The translations under genes were made by a program, and so were the position numbers. A stretch of DNA of 64,000 nt, taken from IMG/VR virus record IMGVR_UViG_3300036770_006893, positions 62,001 through 126,000 of that record. One strand, written 5' to 3'. The notes under the pieces were generated by a model that had not been told where the DNA came from, searched no databases, and saw nothing but the letters and a program-made list of their open reading frames with translations. The stretch is from a virus. This document shows, piece after piece, positions 9,570 to 17,161 of the stretch (position 1 is its first letter; every line of letters starts with the position of its first letter).

Positions 9570-10097
9570 ATGGCTAATACTTACTGGGATATAGAGATAC
9601 CAATTATTGTTAGAACCCTAATTAATGATATGGATAATAATCCAACATACAGTGATGATAGAATAAAACAACTCATAGTAGTATCTGCTAATTATGTTAT
9701 TCAAGACGCTATACTATCGACAAGCTACAGTATAGATACTGTTGCCGAAACCATATCCCCAGATCCAGCATCACCATCGTCTAGGGACGGTGTTTTTATT
9801 GGGTTATTGGCCTTAAAATCGGCATGTTTCTTAGATCAAAGCACATTTAGAACCAAAGCTATGCACGAAGGAATATCTGCTGCTTTAGGACCAGCAAGAC
9901 TAAGTGTTGGCGGCAGTCTACAGGGATATAAGACGCTATTGGAAATGGGTCCTTGCTCTATGTACGAAAAACTTATTATGAATAATAATATAGGAGATAT
10001 TAATAATGTAAGAGCAATACTTAGTCCGTTTGTTGGCAATAATTTTGATCCCAGATATCTGACCGGAAATACTTTAAGAGGTCGAGACTTTTACTAA
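9570..10097 (+). CDS. Putative head-tail connector / neck protein, 175 aa
   Basis: I place the start at the ATG at 9570, not at an in-frame upstream codon at 9522, because AAAGAAAG lies just before it and the upstream residues look non-coding. The 175-residue protein begins with a helical segment followed by YSDDRIKQLIVVSANYVIQ, a pattern often seen in small phage head-tail adaptor proteins. A middle region has hydrophobic helices (FIGLLALKSACFLDQ), and the end is basic (TGNTLRGRDFY). It opens the operon stretch that leads to the tail tube gene, which is where connector proteins usually lie. The function is inferred from position and general composition. Confidence 0.5.
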   Translation: MANTYWDIEIPIIVRTLINDMDNNPTYSDDRIKQLIVVSANYVIQDAILSTSYSIDTVAETISPDPASPSSRDGVFIGLLALKSACFLDQSTFRTKAMHEGISAALGPARLSVGGSLQGYKTLLEMGPCSMYEKLIMNNNIGDINNVRAILSPFVGNNFDPRYLTGNTLRGRDFY

Positions 10098-10108
10098 AAG
10101 GATAATTT

Positions 10109-11167
10109 ATGCCAGCCGCTATTCATAATTTCTCAATAGAGTCTGGATCAGACTTTCAAATTACTTTTAGATATTTAGACCTTAATCAAAATCCAATAGA
10201 TCTAACTGATTATTGTGTTTCTTTTCTATGGAGACCTGTTGATGGATTAGGTTCTCCAAAAGCCTTTTCGTCTAGTGAGAATAGTAGTTTGTTTGTTAAT
10301 GGCTATAACCTCACATTAACAACATCTGGCGACATTATAATAGCCATGTCGGCTGCTTTTACTAAAGCAATAAATTGGACGAATGGAGTATATGACCTAT
10401 ACCTTTCTCAAAAATCCCCCACTTTCGCCAAAAAATTTAGACTCTCCACAGGCACTATCACTATACTGCCAAATAATTTCCCTGAATGTGCAACGAATAC
10501 TGCCGGATATTGTGCGGATTGTGAGTCTCTAGCATACGATCCAACCGAACCAGAATTGACTTCCACGCCAACGCCGAGTAACGGATCTGTACCTCAACCA
10601 ACCCCTACTCCAGATACCAATCTCTGTGACTTGGTTTGCGACGGACTAGACCTATATTCTGAGATGTATACTGGCTCATCCATAACAATCGATGACAACA
10701 GCGCTAGCTCTGGAACAATATCAATATCAGATATGCGTGAGATACAGAATATAGAGTTGTTTGTTAATAAGCTAAAGCACCAGCATCCACAAGATTTGGC
10801 TTTTGTATTAGTTACGCCGAACCAGGATAAGATTCTATTGTCTGCCCATAATAAGATATTAAACAATAATATTGTTAATGGATTTAATTTTGTGATCTCC
10901 AATAAGGCTGTTCCTGGAACTTATATAAATAATGTGGCAAATATACCTTACCAAATACCTTATGTTAACATACTAGATAAAAGGTCTTCATATAATTTTA
11001 ATAACGAAACACTATTGGCTGATTTTGACCATCTTATTGGCACCTCACCAAGCGGCGATTGGACATTAATAATTAAAGATGATGACATCGGCACATCTGG
11101 ATCTATATCAGATTGGGGTTTGGTAATAGCATATAAGCCTCCTCCATTTACTATAGATGAAATATGA
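10109..11167 (+). CDS. Virion protein with BppU-like N-domain and proprotein-convertase P-domain
   Basis: A 352-residue protein in three parts. Residues ~1-125 form a beta domain with FRYLDLNQNPIDLTDY and GVYDLYLS strands, a pattern common in phage baseplate/neck decoration proteins. Residues ~148-172 are a Thr/Pro/Ser linker. Residues ~185-342 match the P (Homo B) domain of subtilisin-like proprotein convertases, with LAFVLVTPNQDKILLS in the middle and SGDWTLIIKDDDIGTSGSIS followed by DWGLVI at the end. P-domains are beta-sandwiches that stabilise proteases or bind ligands; no protease domain is attached here. Several Cys at ~131-180 may form disulfides or bind metal. Inference: a surface-exposed decoration that could bind host or environmental ligands. 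An AAAGGA site precedes the start. Confidence 0.7.
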   Translation: MPAAIHNFSIESGSDFQITFRYLDLNQNPIDLTDYCVSFLWRPVDGLGSPKAFSSSENSSLFVNGYNLTLTTSGDIIIAMSAAFTKAINWTNGVYDLYLSQKSPTFAKKFRLSTGTITILPNNFPECATNTAGYCADCESLAYDPTEPELTSTPTPSNGSVPQPTPTPDTNLCDLVCDGLDLYSEMYTGSSITIDDNSASSGTISISDMREIQNIELFVNKLKHQHPQDLAFVLVTPNQDKILLSAHNKILNNNIVNGFNFVISNKAVPGTYINNVANIPYQIPYVNILDKRSSYNFNNETLLADFDHLIGTSPSGDWTLIIKDDDIGTSGSISDWGLVIAYKPPPFTIDEI

Positions 11168-11382
11168 CAATATCCGAAATAACCACAGGAATAGCGTACG
11201 TTTATGCTGCTATACCCAATAATTTTACAATATCATCAATTGATTCTTTATCAAATACAATATCGTTGTCACCAGTTTTAGCTAGTTCGCTAGTAAATTT
11301 AACCCAAGACTCTATTGTTGAAATAGTCCCTAGTCCATCATTAGTAGCAATTGTTTATAATACGAATGACACTAATATCTGA
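11164..11382 (+). CDS. Unknown small protein, 72 aa
   Basis: A 72-residue protein that I do not recognise. The start overlaps the previous stop as ATGA, and its end overlaps the next gene by 17 bases. It is hydrophilic and Ser/Thr/Ile-rich, and reads like a short beta domain (SSIDSLSNTISLSPVLA), similar in style to a tube- or baseplate-associated beta-barrel fragment. There is no membrane segment or cysteine. The tight coupling on both sides is the main support for its being real. Confidence 0.5.
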   Translation: MTISEITTGIAYVYAAIPNNFTISSIDSLSNTISLSPVLASSLVNLTQDSIVEIVPSPSLVAIVYNTNDTNI

Positions 11383-11869
11383 ATCTTTTAAAAACCTTTT
11401 TAACAAATCCATCGACGAGCTCTTGAAAAAGAATGCTCTTACGTCCTTATGTACATTAAAATTTACTAATTTTTTTGTAACTCTTTGTGATAACTGTATC
11501 TATGATAATATATCAAAAAATTCTTCTGGATATTATAATAATATCGGCCCAATACCTTTTGAGTCTGGTTCTGTATGTCCGGTATGTATGGGGCAGGGTA
11601 GTATAAAAAATAATAGTAACGAATACGACACCTATCTTGCTGTAATCTTTGATAGTAAATACTTTATTAATATATCTAATTCTGTTGTAAATATTCCAAA
11701 TTCTTCCATACAAACAATTTGTAGTACCAAAGAACTATCTTTTATATCCACATGTAGTGAGCTTATAGTTAAGGATCACCCAACCAGAATTTATGAGAGA
11801 GCTTCGGAGCCTATGCTGTGCGGTCTAGGTAATTTAGATTATATTATTACTATGTGGAATAAAAAATAA
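11366..11869 (+). CDS. Zinc-binding-type neck-region protein, 167 aa
   Basis: The start is placed at the ATG at 11366, not at an in-frame TTG at 11351; the gene overlaps the previous one by 17 bases. Two cysteine pairs are visible: CDNC at residues 41-44 and CPVCMGQG at 71-78. The spacing and the CxxCxGxG form resemble a DnaJ-type or zinc-ribbon knuckle. After this, residues ~90-165 look beta-rich. The function is unknown. Its place between a decoration protein and the tail tube gene suggests a neck or tail-completion role. The stop overlaps the next start (TAATG). Confidence 0.55.
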   Translation: MTLISESFKNLFNKSIDELLKKNALTSLCTLKFTNFFVTLCDNCIYDNISKNSSGYYNNIGPIPFESGSVCPVCMGQGSIKNNSNEYDTYLAVIFDSKYFINISNSVVNIPNSSIQTICSTKELSFISTCSELIVKDHPTRIYERASEPMLCGLGNLDYIITMWNKK

Positions 11870-12516
11870 TGACTAAAATTAATATATCTTTATTAGAATC
11901 TGACGCACAAATATCGAAACTAATTTTTAAAGAACTAAAAAATAAATTAGAATCAGCGTTTAAATTAATTCCAAATAAAATTTCTTCGCCATTAAAAGAT
12001 ATAGTTTCCAATGCTCTAAAGTCAGAACCAGAATATTCATCTTTAAAATCGGGTAGATTAAAATATGAAATGGGTATATACGACACGTCTTCAGTAGATA
12101 AAGTCATAGATGGTCTAGTAAACACCCTCGATACACAGCTCTCTCCAATAAAATTTACTTCGTCGTCTCTTGTGGGCGGAATAACAATAACTATGATGAG
12201 AAGTAGTGACCTAGGGGGTGTAATTAATAGTCCAGATGCTTATGTTGTTGATAGCTCAAGAGGATATTCTCTACCTTGGTTAGAATGGCTGTTGCTCAGA
12301 GGTAACGAGGTCATAGTTGCTGGACACACAGTTAAAATAGGCCCTAATTCTGCTTCTCGCACAGGCAACGCCCTGATGATTAAGTCAAATGGTAATTGGA
12401 GGGTTCCGCCTGAATTTGTAGGCAATGAACAAAATAATTGGACAACAAGAGCATTATCCGCCACAGAATTATCAATAAACAGGCTTATAGAATCAGCTAT
12501 AAGAGAATCCATATGA
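11869..12516 (+). CDS. Putative tail-completion / neck protein, 215 aa
   Basis: A 215-residue protein with a helical N-terminus (~1-60), a central beta segment, and a conserved-looking SLPWLEWLLLRGNEVIV stretch (residues ~123-140). Then come SRTGNAL and NWRVPPEFVG motifs and a helical C-terminus. I recall similar proteins near the tail tube gene in other long-tailed phages but cannot cite one. The start uses TAATG coupling to the previous gene, and the stop overlaps the next start as ATGA. The likely role is joining neck and tail tube. It is not recognisably a protease or nuclease. Confidence 0.5.
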   Translation: MTKINISLLESDAQISKLIFKELKNKLESAFKLIPNKISSPLKDIVSNALKSEPEYSSLKSGRLKYEMGIYDTSSVDKVIDGLVNTLDTQLSPIKFTSSSLVGGITITMMRSSDLGGVINSPDAYVVDSSRGYSLPWLEWLLLRGNEVIVAGHTVKIGPNSASRTGNALMIKSNGNWRVPPEFVGNEQNNWTTRALSATELSINRLIESAIRESI

Positions 12517-13454
12517 CATACATGTTCCAGTCTGTTACTAGTATTAGTGAAAAACTATTATTTTCGTCTCTCGAAGATAATATTAAAAGTTTTTTGGATT
12601 GGGGCTTTTTAAATATTGGCGGTTTTGTAAATGTGAATATTCCCACATCAGGTATGTCTAATGGAGAGTTTAATCTACTCAAGCCATCACCAGACCCTAC
12701 CGCTAAACCCGGATGCGTTTGGGAGGCTGTAAGAAAAGATTGGGTATGTGAAACTGGTGTTTCCTATAAATCTTCTTCTCCTGTTACTGTTAGTGGTATT
12801 TTTGTTGATAATAATTTCTTGCCATTACCAACAGATAATTCTGGTCCATATTACATCAACTATCCTCTTGGTCAAGTTGTTTTTAGTAGTCCACAGAGGT
12901 CCACAGCTAAAATATCTGTAAGTTATTCATATAGATATATACAGGTATATAAGTCTACTGATTCTATATGGTGGAAAGAATTACAGCAATTATCATATGA
13001 CCCAAACTGGTCAAATACAAATAAGCCAGATTTAGTAATGGTTAATCATAGGGTTCAAATGCCAACTATTATCGTAGAGAATACAGCAAGAACCATACAA
13101 ATACCATATGAATTAGGTAATGTTAAAAATATAATGGGTCAAGATATTTTGTTACATATTTTTGCTGAAAACCCTACTCAGTTAAATTCTATAATAGATA
13201 TTTTATTGCTACAAAAAGAAAAACAGGCCCATTTATATAATATCAATAAAATTATAGAAAATAATGTTAGCTTATTAGATTATCTTGGTAGAAAAAATAT
13301 CAACGGCTTAAATTATGGTCAAATTCTTAGCGACCCCACATACAAAAGCAATGTTTTTTACATTCATGATGCTTCTGTGTCCGAAACCAATAAGATATCT
13401 TCTTCTATATATAATGGTGTAGTGAGATGGCATATAAGAATTTTTCCGATATAG
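12513..13454 (+). CDS. Putative virion structural protein upstream of tail tube, 313 aa
   Basis: The start is set at the ATG at 12513 that overlaps the previous stop (ATGA); an in-frame ATG at 12438 lies inside the upstream gene and would add 25 residues there. The 313-residue protein has a helical N-terminus, a beta-rich middle (YYINYPLGQVVFSSP, then AKISVSYSYRYIQVY) and a mixed C-terminus ending in VRWHIRIFPI. The family is unknown to me. It is the last gene before the 81-bp gap leading to the tube gene, in keeping with a neck/terminator protein. Confidence 0.5.
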   Translation: MTYMFQSVTSISEKLLFSSLEDNIKSFLDWGFLNIGGFVNVNIPTSGMSNGEFNLLKPSPDPTAKPGCVWEAVRKDWVCETGVSYKSSSPVTVSGIFVDNNFLPLPTDNSGPYYINYPLGQVVFSSPQRSTAKISVSYSYRYIQVYKSTDSIWWKELQQLSYDPNWSNTNKPDLVMVNHRVQMPTIIVENTARTIQIPYELGNVKNIMGQDILLHIFAENPTQLNSIIDILLLQKEKQAHLYNINKIIENNVSLLDYLGRKNINGLNYGQILSDPTYKSNVFYIHDASVSETNKISSSIYNGVVRWHIRIFPI

Positions 13455-13535
13455 GTTTTTTTGGTGTATTAATTTTTGGCTTTCCACACGACAATATAAT
13501 TCAAATCAAGTCCAAAAGTATTCTGGAGATAACAC
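13455..13535 (+). promoter_or_regulatory. Candidate promoter for the tail tube gene
   Basis: The 81-bp gap contains a perfect TATAAT at 13495-13500, 35 bp before the tube start, and GGAGA for ribosome binding at about 13524-13528. A T-rich stretch with TTTTGGTGTAT (13459-13469, shared with 9520-9530) lies upstream. No good TTGACA is found at 17 bp spacing, so this could be an extended or phage-factor-dependent promoter. A highly expressed tube protein would be expected to have its own promoter. Confidence 0.35.
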
Positions 13536-14615
13536 ATGGCTACTAATAAAAGAGTTTTCTATGCATGCGAGGCCGTACAACTCCGTCCACTCAACTACGC
13601 AAATGGGTCATATACACCAGCAGGCGACTACCAAACACCACTAGGCGTTCAGAGCGTTGGAATGACCACAAACTTTAATTTAGAAAAAATCTTCACTCTA
13701 GGACAACTAGCTCAATACGAAAGTATTGAAAATAATCCAGAGATTGAAGTTACAATCAATAAAATTTTTGATGGCACTACCCCATTGTATTTATTGTGCA
13801 TGGGCGGCGAAAAATGGAATATTGGCGGCAGTTTAGTGGAACTCAATAATAATAGAGTAGATATGAAGTTTGCGATCTACAAAGATACCACAGACCTTGC
13901 TTTAGCAGCATCTGGCGTATCTAATATGGAATGTACCGGTATGTTTCTACAGAGTGTGACATGGACATTTCCCACTGATGGTAATGCTACAGAAGACGTT
14001 ACTCTTGTAGCATCAAACAAAAAATGGACAGCTGGTACAGCACCTACTGCTATAGGTGCAGAAACTGCAGCTCGTACTATTGTTAGAAGATGGAAATTCG
14101 ATCTCTCGAGCGGTGGAGAAACCTCCACTGTGCTACCAATAGGCGATGGAGGTATGAGGCCCGGATCACCATTAACTAGCGTTACCGTAAGCGCCGACCT
14201 TAATAGAGAGGCTATCTACACCCTAGGATCTTATGAAGTCTACGATAGATCGGTACAATTTCCTATTGAAATTACGTGTGAAATTGAAAGCTTAGCTATA
14301 GACGGTGATTTTATCAATATCGATGAAGTATCTTATGGTTGTGTTGATACCAACTCTACTAATAAGCTCAAAAATTTCCCCATTAAGTTTGCTTTATGTG
14401 GCAAAGATGCCGGAGATAAGTTGATTATAGACCTTGGCAATAAAAATAAATTAACTAGTATTAGTTATGGCGGTGGTGAGGCTGGTGGTGGTAATCTAAC
14501 TATTACATATAGTTTCACAACAGATAATACCCTGATTGTTACTCCTTTTGGAAGTTACGCAGATACTATTGCATGCTCTGTGAATCAACTAACCGGAGAG
14601 AAAATTTGTAACTGA
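13536..14615 (+). CDS. Putative major tail tube protein, 359 aa
   Basis: A 359-residue beta-rich protein (VQSVGMTTNFNLEKIFTLG, EIEVTINKIFDG, FPIEITCEIESL, NLTITYSFTTDN). It is of a size suited to a tail tube protein with an added domain. It is the gene before the chaperone-like genes and the tape measure, exactly where the major tail protein lies in long-tailed phages. It is preceded by the longest upstream gap with promoter-like sequence and a strong ribosome site. No sheath-like gene is adjacent, hence a non-contractile tail is inferred. The call rests on position and beta content more than on a specific motif. Confidence 0.65.
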   Translation: MATNKRVFYACEAVQLRPLNYANGSYTPAGDYQTPLGVQSVGMTTNFNLEKIFTLGQLAQYESIENNPEIEVTINKIFDGTTPLYLLCMGGEKWNIGGSLVELNNNRVDMKFAIYKDTTDLALAASGVSNMECTGMFLQSVTWTFPTDGNATEDVTLVASNKKWTAGTAPTAIGAETAARTIVRRWKFDLSSGGETSTVLPIGDGGMRPGSPLTSVTVSADLNREAIYTLGSYEVYDRSVQFPIEITCEIESLAIDGDFINIDEVSYGCVDTNSTNKLKNFPIKFALCGKDAGDKLIIDLGNKNKLTSISYGGGEAGGGNLTITYSFTTDNTLIVTPFGSYADTIACSVNQLTGEKICN

Positions 14616-14669
14616 TAATTTATTAGCCTTAAAGATATAAATAAAATTAGGACACAAGGATTTTAGCCA
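14616..14669 (+). promoter_or_regulatory. Gap containing T4-late-like TATAAATA
   Basis: This 54-bp gap contains TATAAATA at 14636-14643, the consensus of T4 late promoters, followed by an AAGGA ribosome site before the 39-residue ORF. In AT-rich DNA the octamer also arises by chance; for example, it occurs inside the tape measure gene near 23168. It is noted as a weak candidate only. Confidence 0.15.
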
Positions 14670-14789
14670 ATGGAAGAATTATATACTATTATAGGAAAAA
14701 TGTATGTTGAAATAATCAATATGCAAAAATATATAGAGCTATTAAGATCTCAAAATAGTTCGAAGGAAGAATCTAATAAAAATAACTAA
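14670..14789 (+). CDS. Small ORF between tube and chaperone genes, 39 aa
   Basis: A 39-codon ORF starting at ATG 14670 with an AAGGA site 9-10 bases upstream, ending in TAA at 14787-14789, six bases before the next gene. The predicted peptide is a single amphipathic helix (MEELYTIIGKMYVEI then MQKYIELLRSQ) with a charged, Lys/Asn/Ser-rich tail. It fills the only otherwise empty space between the tube and assembly genes. The function is unknown; a coiled-coil assembly factor is a guess. Confidence 0.5.
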   Translation: MEELYTIIGKMYVEIINMQKYIELLRSQNSSKEESNKNN

Positions 14790-14795
14790 TGATTA

Positions 14796-15839
14796 ATGAA
14801 TAATGATAACGATATAGAAAATTTTTTATATAGAATATTATGTGGATATACATGTTTTGAGTATAATGACGAACAGTATATACTAAAATCACCAAATAGT
14901 GATATTAGATACAGGGCCACTATACTATATAACAAAATTATATCAGAAGAGAAATATCATAATTGGATTCGAGAGGAAAACATCGAAGCCACAATGATAT
15001 CTTCTGGTGTTTGGGGCAGGAATACTGAGGATGTCATAAAGGGATTGTATAAAAGGTTGGATGATTTAAAAATACAACTTTATAAATCGTGGATTATGCC
15101 AAGTCAACAAAAACCTATTAGAAAAAATATTGAACATATAAAGAGAGAATTAAATAAAATTCTATCTATTAAAAATAACTTCTATAATCATACATTAGAA
15201 GGCTACGCTAGCTCTATCAAAAATGAATATATTATATGTCAAACACTATATAAAAATACTAAACTGGTTTTTGATTTTAATAATATATCAAGCTCTAAAA
15301 GCTATTTAGACTTTAATAATATAAGTCAAGAGATAGAAGCTTTAACAGTCAATATATCAGATATCAAAAAATTAGCCAGATCGCCATCTTGGAAGTCCTA
15401 CTGGACTGCTAATAAAAATCACTCGGTATTTTCTGGTCCAGTTTCTGAATGGTCAGAAGAACAGCGACTTTTGTATAAGCTATCTCAAATGTATGATAAT
15501 ATATATGAGCATCCAGAATGTCCAGAGGACATAGTAATAGAGGACGACGATATGTTAGATGGCTGGTTATTACTACAACAAAGAGAAAGGGTTAAGGCTA
15601 AAAAACAAAAATCTTTGGAGCTCAATAATAAAAAGATCAAAGACTCGAATGAAGTATTCTTATTCCCCAAAAGTCAAGAAGAATTTGCAGATGTTATGGC
15701 CCTAAATTCCGATGAGGCTAGATTGGATATTCAAGAAAAAATGAGATTTATAGAGGCTAAGGGCTCAGCTGAAGATAGCGAATTGCCTGATGTTAAACGC
15801 AATATACAATTACAATTAAATGCTCTAAATAAGAGGTAA
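14796..15839 (+). CDS. Putative tail-assembly protein, 347 aa
   Basis: A 347-residue, mostly helical, charged protein without membrane segments. Residues ~230-270 hold EHPECPEDIVIEDDDMLDGW followed by a Gln/Arg/Lys-rich helix (LLLQQRERVKAKKQKS). I recall the acidic EDDDMLDGW type of motif from tail-assembly regions of other large phages. It lies directly after the tube gene and two genes before the tape-measure-proximal chaperone. The likely role is chaperoning the tape measure or tail initiator. No frameshift site linking it to the next gene was found. Confidence 0.55.
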   Translation: MNNDNDIENFLYRILCGYTCFEYNDEQYILKSPNSDIRYRATILYNKIISEEKYHNWIREENIEATMISSGVWGRNTEDVIKGLYKRLDDLKIQLYKSWIMPSQQKPIRKNIEHIKRELNKILSIKNNFYNHTLEGYASSIKNEYIICQTLYKNTKLVFDFNNISSSKSYLDFNNISQEIEALTVNISDIKKLARSPSWKSYWTANKNHSVFSGPVSEWSEEQRLLYKLSQMYDNIYEHPECPEDIVIEDDDMLDGWLLLQQRERVKAKKQKSLELNNKKIKDSNEVFLFPKSQEEFADVMALNSDEARLDIQEKMRFIEAKGSAEDSELPDVKRNIQLQLNALNKR

Positions 15840-15844
15840 AAATA

Positions 15845-16159
15845 ATGAATCAAAAAGAAAATAAATTAATCAAAAATATAGAAAAAAAATTTACAACAAT
15901 TATGATAGGTGCTCTCGCTAGATTCGAAAATAATTTCGGTTATTTGTGGGATGAAAATTCACAAAATGGCGATGACTTTTATAATAAATGGGAAAAAACT
16001 AGGAACGAAATTTTAAATTTTGGCAACAACCAGCTGAGACTTGGAGTAGAAGAACTATACGAATTTTTTATCTATAATAAAAAAATAGGATCATATCACT
16101 ATAAGTTTGACACAAAAAACAGCTATAATAACACCAAACAAGGAGATAATCAGCAATGA
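15845..16159 (+). CDS. Small tail-assembly-region protein, 104 aa
   Basis: A 104-residue helical protein with the phrases MIGALARFENNFGYLW, NKWEKTRNEILNFGNNQLR and SYHYKF. I recall this combination from small proteins beside tail-assembly genes in other phages, without a known function. Start and end are tightly packed: six bases after the previous stop, and ATGA overlap with the next start. It may be a tape-measure chaperone subunit. No slippery heptamer is evident near its end, so it is probably a separate protein rather than the short form of a frameshift pair. Confidence 0.6.
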   Translation: MNQKENKLIKNIEKKFTTIMIGALARFENNFGYLWDENSQNGDDFYNKWEKTRNEILNFGNNQLRLGVEELYEFFIYNKKIGSYHYKFDTKNSYNNTKQGDNQQ

Positions 16160-17073
16160 ACACAAAAACTTTTACCGCTACAGTAAACGACAAAAATATA
16201 GAACTTATGGTTAAAACACCGTCTTTACAAGATCAAAGAGAGGGTCAAAAAATATACAATCAAGCCTTTACGGATGCTATAAAGTCGAAAAGCGTAGTAA
16301 GAGCAAAACTAGATGATTTACTACAAGAACAAGGATTGTGGAATGACGAAAAACAGGCCCAATTCACTAGCCTGCAAAAAGAACTATTAGAGGGTGAAAA
16401 GAAACTTGCTAAAGGAGGCTTTAGTATTCAGGAAGCGAAATCACTAGCTCTTAAAATGAGGCTAATTAGAGAAGAAATAAGAGACTTAATAAGTGTTAGA
16501 ACATCGCTAGATAATCATAGCGCTGAAGGACAGGCAGATAATGCTAGATTTAATTACTTAGTATCTGTTTGCGTGGTGTATAAAGATTCTGGAAAGCCCT
16601 ATTTTAATAGCTTAGAAGAGTACCTAAATAGTTCCGATAACCCTGTTGCTATGCTAGGTGCCCAAACTTTGGCCGGTATGATTTATGGACTAGATAATAA
16701 TTTTGAAAAAACTTTGCCAGAAAATAAATTTTTGCACAAATACAAATTTGTTGACGAAAAACTAAGACTAATAGACAAACAAGGAAGACTAATTGATGCA
16801 GAAGGACGGCTTATTGACGACAACGGCAGATATATCGACGAGCAGGGTAATTATGTTGATAAATTTGGAAACAAGGTGGATAAAGATGGCGAATATGTTG
16901 TTGAGCAGCAGCCTTTTCTTGATGAAAACGGAAACCCTATTATTCTCGAATCGGATAAGCCAAATGATAAAGACGCAACTACTGTTGAGCCCAGTGCTAA
17001 TAAACCATCTGAAGCTAATGATAGCAAGCCTGTTGAAGCAGCAGGAAAAGATGCCGTCTCATCTACTACTTAA
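16156..17073 (+). CDS. Putative tail-assembly chaperone with RLIDxxG heptads, 305 aa
   Basis: A 305-residue protein immediately upstream of the tape measure. The N-terminal ~60 residues begin with a beta/helix unit (KTFTATVNDKNIELMVKTPS) typical of proteins that handle tail parts. Residues ~60-195 are helical. Residues 204-245 are six tandem seven-residue units of the form RLIDxxG (bases 16765-16890), then PFLDENGNP. The last ~50 residues are a disordered Ser/Pro/Glu/Lys tail. Position and size fit a tape-measure chaperone. A strong terminator follows the gene. The heptads could form a stiff beta-solenoid or a calcium-binding rod, since Asp and Gly recur at fixed spacing. Confidence 0.6.
   Translation: MNTKTFTATVNDKNIELMVKTPSLQDQREGQKIYNQAFTDAIKSKSVVRAKLDDLLQEQGLWNDEKQAQFTSLQKELLEGEKKLAKGGFSIQEAKSLALKMRLIREEIRDLISVRTSLDNHSAEGQADNARFNYLVSVCVVYKDSGKPYFNSLEEYLNSSDNPVAMLGAQTLAGMIYGLDNNFEKTLPENKFLHKYKFVDEKLRLIDKQGRLIDAEGRLIDDNGRYIDEQGNYVDKFGNKVDKDGEYVVEQQPFLDENGNPIILESDKPNDKDATTVEPSANKPSEANDSKPVEAAGKDAVSSTT
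16765..16890 (+). repeat. Six tandem 21-bp units encoding RLIDxxG heptads
   Basis: The units read RLIDKQG, RLIDAEG, RLIDDNG, RYIDEQG, NYVDKFG and NKVDKDG, with Asp at position 4 and Gly at position 7 invariant. The DNA units differ at many third positions, so the repeat is held by protein constraint and is not a recent slippage product. Conservation fades toward the C-terminal end. Confidence 0.9.
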
Positions 17074-17104
17074 TCGAGTACTAAAACATTTCTATCAAGC
17101 TGAT

Positions 17105-17141
17105 AAACACCATGCTGCTAATAACAGCGTGGTGTTTTTTT
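17105..17141 (+). terminator. Rho-independent terminator before the tape measure gene
   Basis: A 13-bp stem (AAACACCATGCTG with CAGCGTGGTGTTT, one G-U pair) closes a 7-base loop and runs straight into a stretch of seven T residues. This is the clearest intrinsic terminator in the window. It sits 20 bp before the tape measure start, so it should lower tape measure transcription relative to tube and chaperone genes unless it is antiterminated. Confidence 0.9.
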
Positions 17142-17161
17142 AACTAGGGGAAAGAAACTAT

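Noticed and set aside
13536-14615. Contractile tail (sheath) interpretation
   Set aside because: There is no second large sheath-type gene beside the tube candidate; the gene order fits a non-contractile tail better.
15845-17073. Programmed frameshift joining the tail-assembly chaperones
   Set aside because: No slippery heptamer near the end of the first gene; an ordinary ATGA overlap and separate start are present.
16793-17143. Overlapping plus-strand ORF of 116 codons inside the chaperone gene
   Set aside because: Frame-shifted shadow of the RLIDxxG repeats; it reads into the terminator hairpin.
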